A stretch of DNA of 42,505 nt from Flavobacterium psychroterrae (GCF_018380615.1 NZ_JAGYVZ010000033.1:1-42505); one strand, 5' to 3'. Shown: positions 26,220 through 36,327, counted from the stretch's first letter. Made by a program: numbers and translations. The notes: a model not told the origin generated them from the letters alone.

Positions 26220-29200
26220 ATGAAGTATTTTATAACGTTTTTTTTGTTTCTTAGTCTAAACTGTTTGGCACAGGGTGAGGCCAATTTTTGGTACTTTGGC
26301 CTAAATGCAGGGTTGGATTTTAACAGTGGTGCCCCAATCGTTAAAACTGACGGACAATTGCAGACTTTTGAAGGTAATGCTACTATTAGTAATGCTGCCG
26401 GAGAACTTTTATTCTACACAGACGGAATTACCGTATACAATAAAAATCATACTGTGATGTTAAATGGAACAGGGTTGTGGGGAGATCCCTCTACAACTCA
26501 ATCCGCTACCATAGTTCCAAAACCGGGTTCAACAACAGAGTTTTATATTTTTACCATTGATGCCGAGGCAAAGCCGCACGGCTTGTCGTATTCTATTGTC
26601 GATATGAGCCTTGCTGGTGGGCTTGGAGCCGTAACTACAAGAAATGTGTTTGTAAAAGCACCTATGTGCGAGAAAATATCTATTGTCAAAAATTCCGATA
26701 AAACTGGTTTTTGGGTATTGACCCATCTCTGGAATACTAATACATTTGAAGCCAGATTATTAACTTCGGCAGGTCTGTCGGGCGCGGTAACAAGCAATAT
26801 AGGGGACATTGTGACCAGTACGAATTTTGTAACCCCCGGCGTGCTAAATGTTGAAAATACCTTAGGATACATGAAGTTTTCACCTGACGGTACAAAGGTT
26901 GCGGTTTGTAATTATGGCGATCAGGCCACCAATCAGGGAAGCTTGCAGTTATTTGATTTCAATAATGTAAGTGGAACACTCTCCAATGCTCAAACATTAA
27001 TGAGCAATCAATACGGATTGTACGGACTGGAATTCTCGCCCAATGGTAAAGTTTTATACGCAACATTAAATAAATTTGGAAAATTATATCAATTTGATTT
27101 AACGGCCTCCAATGTAGCTGCATCACGAGTAGCTTTATTTGATAGTCCGACAAAGCAAAGAATTGCTGCCTTGCAGCTGGCACCGGACAAAAAGATCTAT
27201 ATCGCGACCTTTACGGATCCATTTTTAGGTATCATCAATAACCCCAATGAGCTTGGTGCAGCTGCTAACTTAAACATAAATGGACTTGATTTGGGGACTA
27301 TTTCATATGGAGGATTGCCAACATTTAATCAATCTATCTTTTTTGATCCAACAATCTATTTTGAAAAAACCTGTTTAGGTGATCTGACAGAATTTGAATT
27401 GATTGCTGATCAGGATATTACCACTGTAACCTGGGATTTTGGTGATGGTAGTCCACCTCAGACGGTGCTTAATAACAATAAAATAAACCATCAGTTTAAT
27501 ACCAGTGCACCGGGAGTTTATACCGTAAGAGCTACTAATGTTGTAGGTACTTATGCAACCAATATTGTACCCGATTTGATTGCTACCGTTGAGATATTTA
27601 AAACGACTGCTACCACCCCGGTAAACAGGAGCTTGATCCAGGTTTGTGATAACAATAATAATGGACTCTTTAGATTTGATTTGACCCTCAATAGTGCTCA
27701 AATATTAAACGGTCAGGATCCTGCAAAATGTACTATACGCTATTTTGAGAATGCGGCCAGATATGCGGCTAATATCAGTATAACAGATCCAACAAAGTAT
27801 ACCAATTTAGTGGCTTATCAGAGCCAAACGATATATGCTGAGGTAACCAACACCAGCAATCCCTTGTGCAAAGCTTTTACCACTTTTGATATTGATGTTT
27901 TTGATTCTCCAGGAGCGGGACCCACTGCGGTCTCAAAACTTATACAATGTGATAATACCTCGGTAGGCACTGCAACAGATGGACTTGTGCTTTTTGATTT
28001 AACGCAAAGAACTAAGGAATTGTTAAGTACACAAATTACAAAGCCGGGCACAAACTATGTGGTTTCTTTTTACTCAGATGCAGCCCTTACAACTTTAATT
28101 AATAATCCTTCAGCTTATCCCAACGTATCTAAAACTCAAACGATTCATGCCAAAATCTATAATCAGGATAATGCTGATTGTTTTGTCCCGGCTTTCTTTA
28201 CCATTGAAGTAACAGCTATCCCCGTTGTAAATAATACCCAATTGTATATCTGCGATACTGACAATGACGGTTTTGCTCTTTTTAATTTAGCAGATGCAAA
28301 ACCTGCTATTTCAACTAATTATTTAAGCGAAACTATTGATTTTTTTGAAACATTGGCAGATGCCCAATTGGGTACCAATATGATTTCAGCAGTAAGTGCT
28401 TATTCCAATAAAACGCCATTCAGAGATATAGAGATTTACGCCAGAACAAATAATGGCGGGTGCTTTAATATCTCGCAGGTAACTTTAAATGTTGCTTATA
28501 CCAAAATCCCAGCTTTATTCAGAAGAGAATTTAGCACTTGTGATGATGATATTTCAGGTACTAAAACAGATGGAATCAGCACTTTTGATTTTAGTAGTGT
28601 AACTGCAGAAATTGAAAATTTATTTCCCGGCCAACTACATTTTATTACGTATTATACAAGCCAGAGTGATGCAGATGCAGAAACAAACGCTATTGCCAAT
28701 ATTGCCAGCTTTAGAAATACCGATTCTCCAAACTTGCAGAATATCTATGTAAGAGTTGAGAATCAGCTCAATTCAGCTTGTTTTAGCACAGGAAATTTCA
28801 TCACTTTAAAGGTTATTGCATCCCCATCGCCAACAGTTGTCTCTACTGTAGTTTATTGCAAAGATGCAGCTGCTAGTGCATTAACAGCAACGGGAACAAA
28901 CTTACTTTGGTACACAGTACCCTCGGCTGGTTCAGGAAGTCCTGTGGCTCCCGTTCCAGTTACAGCAACGGCAGGCAGCGCTACTTATTACGTAAGCCAG
29001 ACCATAAATGGTTGTGAAAGTGCAAAGGCTTCTATAACCGTTACGGTTCGGCCTCTTCCGGTGGCTCCTGTTGTTACCACTCCTGTAAGGTATTGCCAAA
29101 ATAATGCGGCTAATCCATTAACTGCCACAGGAACCAATTTATTATGGTATAGCGCAGCAGCAGGCGGGGTTGGAAGCAACGTCGCACCCACTCCCAATAC

Positions 29201-30278
29201 ATCGACTGTTGGATCAGTGTATTATTATGTTAGCCAGAGTGTTAATGGTTGCGAAGGTTCAAGAGCAGCGATAGAAGTTATAATATCCCTTACTCCCTCA
29301 GCGCCAGCAATTTCTTCTCCTGTTTTGTATTGTCAGGATGAAATTTCAGTTCCACTTACCGCCACAGGGCTAAATTTATTATGGTATACTTCATCTACCG
29401 GTGGGAGCGGAGTGCCTAATGCACCTGTTCCCGACACTAATAAAGCAGGCATAGTGACGTATTATGTTAGCCAGAACAATGGTTGTGAAGGCCCCCGTGC
29501 TGCTATTGAGGTGCTTGTAGATGCTGCTCCAGTGCCAGTCTTACCTGAAAAAGGCACTATTTGTGTTGACAGCGACAGCAACACCTTGGTTTCTCCGTAT
29601 ACCATTACTACCGGAATGTCGGCTGCGACATATAGTTTTGAATGGTTCACCGTAACAAATGACATTTATAGTATAATATCTGGCGCAACTTCTGATAGTT
29701 ATCAGGCAACTTCAATTGGTAACTATGCAGTTATAGTTACCAGTACGCTTACAGGGTGTAAATCTAAACCTGTTGCTACGCAAATTACTGCATCTTTTCC
29801 TCCAAAAAGCATTGAAGTTGCTGTGCCGGATTATTTTTCGAGTCCAATGACTGTTACTATAAATGTTAAACCACAAGGAAATTACCAATACCGAATAGAT
29901 GATGGAAATTATCAGGACAGTAATGTTTTTGACCATATTCCCTCGGGCATTCGATCAATAACAGTGCGAGAGAGCAATAATTGTGGAGAAATTACAGAGG
30001 ATATACTACTAATTAACTATCCTAAATTTTTTACCCCTAACGGGGATGGATTTAACGATGTCTGGAACATATTTGATTTGCGGGATCAAAAAAGTGCTGT
30101 CATTACCATTTTTGACCGATATGGCAAGCTTATTTCTGAAATTACACCTTCAGGATCAGGCTGGGACGGAACTTACAATGGTCATATGCTTCCCTCAAGT
30201 GATTATTGGTTTGTGGTACATTACAAAGAAAATAATACAGACAAGATCTTTAAATCGCATTTTTCCTTAAAAAGATAA
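26220..30278 (+). CDS. T9SS type B surface protein: beta-propeller, PKD and Ig-like repeats
   Basis: A 1352-residue protein with signal peptide MKYFITFFLFLSLNCLAQ. Residues about 20-370 look like a beta-propeller (GEANFWYFGLNAGLDF, YMKFSPDGTKVAVCNYG, GLEFSPNGKVLYATLN). A PKD domain lies near 400-450 (VTWDFGDGSPP). CHU-type repeats opening with a conserved Cys-Asp follow (LIQVCDNNNNGLFRFDL, LYICDTDNDGFALFNL). Three Ig-like repeats start near residues 878, 957 and 1036 with an exact 79-residue period (LTATGTNLLWY, YYVSQ...GCE). The C-terminal type B sorting domain starts near 1270 (FFTPNGDGFNDVWNIF...IFDRYGKLI). It is exported by T9SS; the adjacent PorP/SprF-like gene is its likely partner. Confidence 0.9.
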   Translation: MKYFITFFLFLSLNCLAQGEANFWYFGLNAGLDFNSGAPIVKTDGQLQTFEGNATISNAAGELLFYTDGITVYNKNHTVMLNGTGLWGDPSTTQSATIVPKPGSTTEFYIFTIDAEAKPHGLSYSIVDMSLAGGLGAVTTRNVFVKAPMCEKISIVKNSDKTGFWVLTHLWNTNTFEARLLTSAGLSGAVTSNIGDIVTSTNFVTPGVLNVENTLGYMKFSPDGTKVAVCNYGDQATNQGSLQLFDFNNVSGTLSNAQTLMSNQYGLYGLEFSPNGKVLYATLNKFGKLYQFDLTASNVAASRVALFDSPTKQRIAALQLAPDKKIYIATFTDPFLGIINNPNELGAAANLNINGLDLGTISYGGLPTFNQSIFFDPTIYFEKTCLGDLTEFELIADQDITTVTWDFGDGSPPQTVLNNNKINHQFNTSAPGVYTVRATNVVGTYATNIVPDLIATVEIFKTTATTPVNRSLIQVCDNNNNGLFRFDLTLNSAQILNGQDPAKCTIRYFENAARYAANISITDPTKYTNLVAYQSQTIYAEVTNTSNPLCKAFTTFDIDVFDSPGAGPTAVSKLIQCDNTSVGTATDGLVLFDLTQRTKELLSTQITKPGTNYVVSFYSDAALTTLINNPSAYPNVSKTQTIHAKIYNQDNADCFVPAFFTIEVTAIPVVNNTQLYICDTDNDGFALFNLADAKPAISTNYLSETIDFFETLADAQLGTNMISAVSAYSNKTPFRDIEIYARTNNGGCFNISQVTLNVAYTKIPALFRREFSTCDDDISGTKTDGISTFDFSSVTAEIENLFPGQLHFITYYTSQSDADAETNAIANIASFRNTDSPNLQNIYVRVENQLNSACFSTGNFITLKVIASPSPTVVSTVVYCKDAAASALTATGTNLLWYTVPSAGSGSPVAPVPVTATAGSATYYVSQTINGCESAKASITVTVRPLPVAPVVTTPVRYCQNNAANPLTATGTNLLWYSAAAGGVGSNVAPTPNTSTVGSVYYYVSQSVNGCEGSRAAIEVIISLTPSAPAISSPVLYCQDEISVPLTATGLNLLWYTSSTGGSGVPNAPVPDTNKAGIVTYYVSQNNGCEGPRAAIEVLVDAAPVPVLPEKGTICVDSDSNTLVSPYTITTGMSAATYSFEWFTVTNDIYSIISGATSDSYQATSIGNYAVIVTSTLTGCKSKPVATQITASFPPKSIEVAVPDYFSSPMTVTINVKPQGNYQYRIDDGNYQDSNVFDHIPSGIRSITVRESNNCGEITEDILLINYPKFFTPNGDGFNDVWNIFDLRDQKSAVITIFDRYGKLISEITPSGSGWDGTYNGHMLPSSDYWFVVHYKENNTDKIFKSHFSLKR

Positions 30279-30337
30279 ATAAAAGTAAAGATCAACGAGA
30301 AATCTATTAAATAAAAGCATCAATTAACCTATACACT

Positions 30338-31357
30338 ATGAATTATTCTCGCCTTATATATATAAAGTCCAAAACAAATATTCTGATTGCGTTTTTTATG
30401 GCTTTTAGCTATAGCTGTACTTACGGACAGGAGGGAATACCTGTTTATTTTGATTATTTATCTGATAATTATTACCTGATACATCCCTCAATGGCTGGGG
30501 CATCAAATTGTAGTAAGATTAGATTAACGGCCAGAAAGCAATGGCTGGGTCAGGAGGATGCTCCCTCGCTTCAGACCTTAAGTTTTAACGGCAGAATAGC
30601 AGAGCGATCAGGTGCCGGAATTATTGTATTTAATGATAAGAATGGCTATCACTCGCAAAAAGGGGTGAAGCTTACTTATGCGCATCATATTATGTTTTCC
30701 AGAGATGAAATCGATTTGAATCAGGTCTCCTTTGGTATTAGTGGAGGGATGATACAGAACCAGCTCGATGAAACCCTGTTTACCGATAGTTTTGATCCTA
30801 CGGTTTTTGGTTCTATTCAAAGTGATAATTATTTTAATGTTGATGTAGGTGCGTCCTACAATTATATGGATTTCTATGCCCATGCCACTGTTCAGGGGGC
30901 ATTGGAGACAAGAAAGGAACTTTATACGGATTATGAGAGTGATAACGTAAGGAAGTTTTTACTTAGCGCAGGCTACGTTTTTGGACAAAGAGAAAATTTT
31001 ACATGGGAACCTTCGGTGCTTTTTCAGCTGTATGATCAAACCAAAGAGAAATATATTGATATTAATCTTAAGACTTATAAGAATATGGATTTTGGCAGTA
31101 TGTGGGCTGGTTTGTCTTACAGAAGAAGTCTTGATGGCGGCAAAGCCAGTACGGCCATCTCAAATGCTTCTCCTGATATACAATACTTTACGCCAATTGC
31201 CGGGGTGAATTATAAGAACTTCATGTTCTCTTATACCTATTCACAGGTAATGGGAGATGTAAAATTTGATTCTGGAGCCTATCATCAGCTTACATTAGGT
31301 ATTAATCTGTTCTGTAAAAAAGAACGATATGATTGTAGTTGTCCTGCTGTTAATTAA
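30338..31357 (+). CDS. PorP/SprF-family T9SS outer membrane protein, second copy
   Basis: A 339-residue protein with a signal region (IAFFMAFSYSCTYGQ) and the PorP/SprF pattern YLSDNYYLIHPSMAGASNCSKIRLTARKQWLGQEDAPSLQTLSFNGRI. Beta-barrel strands follow (VNYKNFMFSYTYSQVMGDVKF...HQLTLGINL). It ends in a Cys-containing tail, KKERYDCSCPAVN. It lies 60 bp after the second type B cargo gene, the same cargo-then-SprF order as the first cassette but without a PorE-like gene. Confidence 0.9.
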   Translation: MNYSRLIYIKSKTNILIAFFMAFSYSCTYGQEGIPVYFDYLSDNYYLIHPSMAGASNCSKIRLTARKQWLGQEDAPSLQTLSFNGRIAERSGAGIIVFNDKNGYHSQKGVKLTYAHHIMFSRDEIDLNQVSFGISGGMIQNQLDETLFTDSFDPTVFGSIQSDNYFNVDVGASYNYMDFYAHATVQGALETRKELYTDYESDNVRKFLLSAGYVFGQRENFTWEPSVLFQLYDQTKEKYIDINLKTYKNMDFGSMWAGLSYRRSLDGGKASTAISNASPDIQYFTPIAGVNYKNFMFSYTYSQVMGDVKFDSGAYHQLTLGINLFCKKERYDCSCPAVN

Positions 31358-31368
31358 ATAGTATTAAT

Positions 31369-31393
31369 GTAAATAATTTTTAAAATTATTTAC
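31369..31393. repeat. AT-only inverted repeat between the SprF-like and sigma factor genes
   Basis: GTAAATAATTTT (31369-31380) and its complement (31382-31393) are separated by one base. It lies 12 bp after the SprF-like stop and 15 bp before the sigma factor frame. It could be a weak attenuator or an operator for the sigma gene. No T run follows. Confidence 0.45.
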
Positions 31394-31407
31394 CAAAAAC
31401 TTTTATT

Positions 31408-31995
31408 TTGAAAATTAAGGTAATAAATGTGAGCAAAGATAGCAATGATAATTTTCTTTGGAAAAGTATGATAGCAGGTGATGAGACATCCTATTCGCTA
31501 CTGTTTAAAAAATATTTTCCTATAGCGATAAGCTATGGAAAATCGTTACTGTCAGATCATGATAAGGTACAAGATTGTATTCAGGATGTCTTTGTAGATA
31601 TCTGGATCTATAGAAATTCCTTAAGCAGGGAAGTAATTGTAAAGGCTTATGTTTTAGCAAGTGTGCGAAAGAGAATTGCCAGGCTTCATAAAAGAGATCA
31701 ATTTTTTAAAAAGACGGTCTCTATTGATTCTGTTAGCTTTTACTTAGACTTCAGGATTGAAAATGAATTAATTTTCGATAGCGAGAGTGCTATAAGGGTA
31801 AAAAAATTAAACCTGTTAGTGAATAATTTGCCAAGTCGCCAGAAAGAAGCTTTGTATTTGCGTTACCATCAAAGTCTTAGCGTAGAGCAAATAGCCGTCA
31901 TATTAGATGTTAATTACCAATCCGCTATTAATCTTTTACATCGCTCTTTGCTAAAACTCCGTCAGGAAGGTAAAAATTTAAAACAATTCGTATAA
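31408..31995 (+). CDS. ECF-type RNA polymerase sigma-70 factor
   Basis: Up to 195 residues. The sigma-2 region is LLFKKYFPIAISYGKSLLSDHDKVQDCIQDVFVDIW, and the sigma-4 region is NLPSRQKEALYLRYHQSLSVEQIAVILDVNYQSAINLLHRSLLKLR. No ATG fits; candidate starts are TTG at 31408 and GTG at 31429 (MSKDSNDNFLWKSMIAG), the latter being nearer the usual family start. No FecR-type anti-sigma gene is adjacent. It follows the second adhesin cassette by 50 bp and may be co-transcribed, which would allow feedback on surface-protein expression. Confidence 0.88.
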   Translation: MKIKVINVSKDSNDNFLWKSMIAGDETSYSLLFKKYFPIAISYGKSLLSDHDKVQDCIQDVFVDIWIYRNSLSREVIVKAYVLASVRKRIARLHKRDQFFKKTVSIDSVSFYLDFRIENELIFDSESAIRVKKLNLLVNNLPSRQKEALYLRYHQSLSVEQIAVILDVNYQSAINLLHRSLLKLRQEGKNLKQFV

Positions 31996-32241
31996 GCTTA
32001 AAGTTAATTTAGTTATAGAAACTTCTAACTTAAGACAAGTATTCTCTTTGGTCTAAATCAGATAAAAACCTCGTCGAATTCAATCCCTATGGATTTTTTT
32101 AAAATTACTGATAGGGCCACAATAAATAAAAAAATGATTTTCATCTATAACTATTGGTAAATTAAGTACTCGTCTTAAATCAAGAAGTGGTAACACTAAG
32201 AATTTTTTTTAAACAAGCCTAAAAGGTTTATTTTAATAGTC

Positions 32242-33024
32242 TTATTTGTTCAATTCCTGCATTTTTCGAACCTGTTTAAGCATTGCTTTTTTAGGCATAA
32301 AAGGAATTGCAGCAATCATAACTTTTTGCATCGGGGTAAGTCCTGCTACAATATCGAGTTTTCCATCCAGCATTGCATTATAACCGGCAAGTGCCACCTC
32401 TTGGGGCTGGGCCGTCTTGTTGAACAGCTCTGTTCTGTCCATGCCCGAAGTTTTGGCAAATTCTGTTTCTGTTGCTCCTGGCATTAGGGCTGTAACTGTA
32501 ATTGCCGTATCACTAAGTTCTTCTGATAAAGCATAGCTAAAAGATGTTACATACGCTTTTGATGCGTAATAAACGGCCTGTAAGGGTCCCGGTATAAAGC
32601 AGGCCGTCGAGGATACGTTTAATATTTTTCCGTCATTTCTCTTTACAAAACCAGGCAGGAAATATCGGGTAAGGGCTGTGAGGGCCAGGATATTTACCTG
32701 TATCATCTGTAAATCGCTTTCCCATTTCCTTTCATGAAATTTACCATGTCCGCCAAAACCTGCGTTATTGATAAGATATTTTACTTTGATGTCTAAGGCG
32801 GTTACTTCCTGATATATTTCCTGAACAGCATTGCGCTGTGTAAGATCTTTTGTTATTACCAGTACTTTTATCCCGTGTTTTTTTTGTAGTTCGTCCTTAA
32901 GGATTTCCAGCTTTTCTTTTGTGCGTGCCACTATAATCAGATCCCCTTTGTTTGCGGCGTGTATTCTTGCCAGCTCCCTTCCAATTCCACTGCTTGCGCC
33001 AGTAATTAATGCTGTATTTTTCAT
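32242..33024 (-). CDS. Short-chain dehydrogenase/reductase (SDR) family protein
   Basis: A 260-residue classical SDR with cofactor motif TGASSGIG near the N-terminus, NNAG in LINNAGFGGHGKF, the catalytic Ser in NVSSTACFIPGP and YxxxK in YYASKAYVTSF. The lysine-rich C-terminal tail (MPKKAMLKQVRKMQELNK) is typical of a DltE-like subgroup. NAD(P)-dependent oxidoreductase of unknown substrate. The AraC-type gene 139 bp upstream on the same strand is its probable regulator. Confidence 0.9.
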   Translation of the reverse strand: MKNTALITGASSGIGRELARIHAANKGDLIIVARTKEKLEILKDELQKKHGIKVLVITKDLTQRNAVQEIYQEVTALDIKVKYLINNAGFGGHGKFHERKWESDLQMIQVNILALTALTRYFLPGFVKRNDGKILNVSSTACFIPGPLQAVYYASKAYVTSFSYALSEELSDTAITVTALMPGATETEFAKTSGMDRTELFNKTAQPQEVALAGYNAMLDGKLDIVAGLTPMQKVMIAAIPFMPKKAMLKQVRKMQELNK

Positions 33025-33163
33025 ATTTATGTGCTTTGGGCTAAATTATTTTGCTTGCAAATTTCCATATATAAATAAAAAACACGGAACACAAAATGCA
33101 GGAATCCAAACACTATTTCCCGATCAAAGAAGATTTTTAAAATACTACAGCTAAGTGCTAAAC

Positions 33164-34072
33164 TTAGTTCATGGTTCTGTATTGTATGGGAGACATTCCG
33201 GTCTTTGTTTTAAACAGCCTGCTGAAATAGTGTGGATAGTTAAACCCCAATGAATAGGCAATCTCACTTATATTATCTGGTGAGGCCAATAAAATTTTTT
33301 TAGCTTTATCAATTATAAAATCATTGATATGCTCTAAGGCACTTCGTCCGGTTTCCTTCTTAAGAAGATCACTTAAATAGTGAGCAGACATGTTCATTTT
33401 TTCGGCAAGATAGCCAACACTAGGGATTCCATGCTGGGTGAGTAAACCTGATTGATAATAGGTTTTTAATAATTGTTCAATTCTGGAAAGGATATCTGAA
33501 TTTTGTTTATTTCTACTGCCAAACTGCCGATCATAATATCTGGAGCAAAAATTCAAAAGCATTTCAATACAGTTAACAATTAATTTTTGTGTGTGATAAT
33601 CTATGTTTTCTCCTATCTCCTCTTGAATCATATTGACACATTGCGTAATAGTTTGCTCTTCTTTCTCACTTAAGTGAAGTGCCTCATGCAGATCATAAGA
33701 AAAAAAAGAGAAGCTGTCTATGGTCTTTTCCAAAGGCGTGTTTCTTAAAAGATCGGGGTGAAAGAAAAGCATCCAGCCTTGCACTTCATCTTTTTTTTGT
33801 TCTTTTTGTAGAGAATAAACCTGATGAGGTCCTGTAAACATCAGAACTCCTTCGCTAAAATCATAGATGTTACGTCCATAATGCATGCCACAGGCTGCAT
33901 CTTTTAACGAAATACAATAGAGTTCGGATGTCATTTTTACATTGAGCCATTGCTTGCCAATTTCAAATTTTGAGGCATTAATTAGACTTATATAGGGATG
34001 CAAAGGTTTCGCCAGTCCCATAAGCTGGTGCAGGTGATCAATTGATTTTATTTTTAATATCTCTCGTACCAT
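33164..34072 (-). CDS. AraC-family transcription regulator (cytosolic)
   Basis: The 302-residue protein has an N-terminal ligand-type domain (residues about 1-190) and a C-terminal AraC domain at about 200-300 (PSVGYLAEKMNMSAHYLSDLLKKETG...NISEIAYSLGFNYPHYFSRLFKTKTGMSPIQYR). No membrane segment. It lies directly upstream of the SDR gene on the same strand, an arrangement common for AraC/SDR pairs in this phylum. Confidence 0.9.
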   Translation of the reverse strand: MVREILKIKSIDHLHQLMGLAKPLHPYISLINASKFEIGKQWLNVKMTSELYCISLKDAACGMHYGRNIYDFSEGVLMFTGPHQVYSLQKEQKKDEVQGWMLFFHPDLLRNTPLEKTIDSFSFFSYDLHEALHLSEKEEQTITQCVNMIQEEIGENIDYHTQKLIVNCIEMLLNFCSRYYDRQFGSRNKQNSDILSRIEQLLKTYYQSGLLTQHGIPSVGYLAEKMNMSAHYLSDLLKKETGRSALEHINDFIIDKAKKILLASPDNISEIAYSLGFNYPHYFSRLFKTKTGMSPIQYRTMN

Positions 34073-34123
34073 TTGATTCTGTTTGATTTTTCTGAAAATC
34101 GCTGTTATATACTATGCTAAAAT

Positions 34124-34152
34124 AAAAAAAACGGCTGTTCAAAAAAACAGCC
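34124..34152 (-). terminator. Terminator of the beta-helix protein gene
   Basis: On the minus strand GGCTGTT and AACAGCC form a 7-bp stem with a short loop, followed by G and eight T. It lies about 60 bp after the stop of the gene at 34210-36327 and separates it from the araC/SDR unit. Confidence 0.8.
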
Positions 34153-34209
34153 ATTTTATTATTTCCAATTGTCGCAATTGTAAAATTTCATTTTATCAAT
34201 GAAATAAGT

Positions 34210-36327
34210 TTACCGGATCATAATTTTTTTTGCAATAGTTTGTATTCCGTCACTAACCCTCAGAAAATAAATACCAGTTGCAAGGTTATTTACGTCAATT
34301 TTGCTGGAAGTATCTTTTTTATAATAACTCTTATGCACTATTTGTGAAGAAGCTGATACAAGTTCAATACTGGCATGCTCTTCTATTGATGAATTTAATT
34401 GTATCTCAAGCACATCATTTGCCGGATTAGGAAAAACAAGTATATTGTCATCTTCCTGGCTTAATGGCTCAAGATCTGCGACACTCAACGTTGTTTCTGC
34501 ACCAATTGAAGAGGATAAAGGTATAAAGCGTATATTATCAAAAAGTACTTCTCCGGTGAAATTATCGGCACTAAAGAAAATCCTTTTAATGAGTGTAGGG
34601 TTTCCTAATTGAGCAAGGCTAATAGTAATCTCTTTCCACGTATTGGCCTCAGTGCTAAAAGAAATCTCTGTAGATGGACCAGTAGTATAATCGGATTGTG
34701 TTTTGAACTTCATTTTACGCGCTGTTGTACTGTAGACCCAAAACTTAAAAGAGGCTACATTCGCTGTAGGAAGGACGTCTGTTCTTGCGAGAGAAAGCGC
34801 TCCGTAAGGATTGGTATAATTAAATTGAATTGACCTGGATCCTTCTTTTGTGTTATCGCCATAAGCAAGATTGTGAGTTCCACCGAAACTAACCTCTGAG
34901 CTCCATTCTATATCAAGTGCATCCTGATAAAGATTTTGTATAGCAGGGGTAATAGTGATTCCAGCCGCTGGTGTACCCTGAAATTCATAGGCACCTCTGT
35001 CTGATCTTCCTGCTGATGTACGTTCGATTCCTAAAATATCTTTAACGCTATGCTGTCCACTAGTAGTATTGCCCGAATTTATAGCAGGACTATTATTTTT
35101 GAGACTAAAATCAGCAGTGCCATCAAATGCTAATTTTATAAACTCCGGATTTCCAATAAGATCTGCATTTCCTTTTCGGAATGCACGACCATTGAAGTAG
35201 AGATTGTAATTATAAATTGCCGTATCATCGTCTGAATTGCAATCCCCTCCTGAGCGGGCATACATAATATTGTTGTAAATTTTTACATCGGCCGCGTCTG
35301 ATCCAAAAATTTCCGGATAGCCTACAACATTACCATTGTGATATGCTGTATTGTTTATGATGTCAACATGATTGGCGTGGAAAGAATGTATACCACTTCC
35401 GCCATTGTTGTATGATATGTTATTTTCAACGAGTGTTCGCCCTGTATATACTGGAGTTTCCTGGTCTCCATTATTTACATCTATTATGATTCCGTTACCA
35501 TCTGATAATTTGTATATGCCCGTTTTGATACTATTATCTGAAAGCCATGGTACCTGAGTTTTATTATTATAGCAGATATTTCCTCTAACAAATAACTTAT
35601 AGCTAGTTTCAATATCAATAGGTTTTGGACCTAAAATACTGATACCGCTCGTTGCGTACATAGTGTACCAGGAGTTATTATAAACCATATTATTTTCAAT
35701 AGTAATGTAATCTGCGGATCCAACTCCAATTCCTCCGGCAGGAAAATCATGGACTTTACAATTACGGATAATTATGTGATGGGCAGTACTTTCTTTGCCT
35801 ATCGATATAGCATTTGTATTATATTTGCCCTTAGCTGGTGCAATTTTATCGCGTGTGTCTTCAAAAGCTTTAGTGGCGCCTGCTAAATCAAGTTTATGAT
35901 TATCACCTATAAACTCTAAGCCTTCTATTATAATATAAGAACCATCAATAACAGTAGCGTTGAAAGCTTCCTCTCCGCCTGATACAATTGGGGAGTGACC
36001 GGGATATGATTTAAAAGTAATGTACTTTCCAGATGTTCCTGCAATGTTTATATCCATTACTGGTTTGTAATTGTCTGTCCTGTAGGTACCATTGAGTAAA
36101 AAAACAGTACCACCAGGTTTAACTCTTTTTACAGCCTCTTCGATAGTTTGCAGCGGCCTGTCAAATGTACCTTCGTAGGAGTTGGAACCCGTGGGAGAGA
36201 CATGATAATTTTGCTGGGCCTGAGAAAACGCGCTGCAGGAAAGTAATAATAAACAAAAAAAAAGTGTAAGATCTAATATACGTTTTGGTATGACACTAAA
36301 ATAGGTAATAATAATTCTTATTTTCAT
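34210..36327 (-). CDS. Secreted right-handed parallel beta-helix protein with C-terminal carbohydrate-type domain and T9SS type A sorting domain
   Basis: A 705-residue protein with an N-terminal export signal (LTLFFCLLLLSCSAFSQA). NYHVSPTGSNSYEGTFDRPLQTIEEAVKRVKPGGTVFLLNGTY is the usual opening of pectate-lyase-like beta-helix enzymes. Many short strand repeats follow (IENNMVYNNSWY, VENNISYNNGGSGIHSF, IINNTAYHNG). Residues about 470-610 form a beta-sandwich resembling a carbohydrate-binding module (SFKFWVYSTTARKMKF, EVLFDNIRFIPL). The last 80 residues are a type A sorting domain (VFPNPANDVLEIQL...GIYFLRVSDG). Probably a surface or secreted polysaccharide lyase or related enzyme; family and substrate are not determined. 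It has its own terminator. Confidence 0.85.
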   Translation of the reverse strand: MKIRIIITYFSVIPKRILDLTLFFCLLLLSCSAFSQAQQNYHVSPTGSNSYEGTFDRPLQTIEEAVKRVKPGGTVFLLNGTYRTDNYKPVMDINIAGTSGKYITFKSYPGHSPIVSGGEEAFNATVIDGSYIIIEGLEFIGDNHKLDLAGATKAFEDTRDKIAPAKGKYNTNAISIGKESTAHHIIIRNCKVHDFPAGGIGVGSADYITIENNMVYNNSWYTMYATSGISILGPKPIDIETSYKLFVRGNICYNNKTQVPWLSDNSIKTGIYKLSDGNGIIIDVNNGDQETPVYTGRTLVENNISYNNGGSGIHSFHANHVDIINNTAYHNGNVVGYPEIFGSDAADVKIYNNIMYARSGGDCNSDDDTAIYNYNLYFNGRAFRKGNADLIGNPEFIKLAFDGTADFSLKNNSPAINSGNTTSGQHSVKDILGIERTSAGRSDRGAYEFQGTPAAGITITPAIQNLYQDALDIEWSSEVSFGGTHNLAYGDNTKEGSRSIQFNYTNPYGALSLARTDVLPTANVASFKFWVYSTTARKMKFKTQSDYTTGPSTEISFSTEANTWKEITISLAQLGNPTLIKRIFFSADNFTGEVLFDNIRFIPLSSSIGAETTLSVADLEPLSQEDDNILVFPNPANDVLEIQLNSSIEEHASIELVSASSQIVHKSYYKKDTSSKIDVNNLATGIYFLRVSDGIQTIAKKIMIR

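Noticed and set aside
28855..29520. CRISPR-like periodic array
   Set aside because: The periodicity is coding (79-residue Ig-like repeats in frame), not repeat-spacer DNA. No CRISPR array was seen elsewhere in the window.
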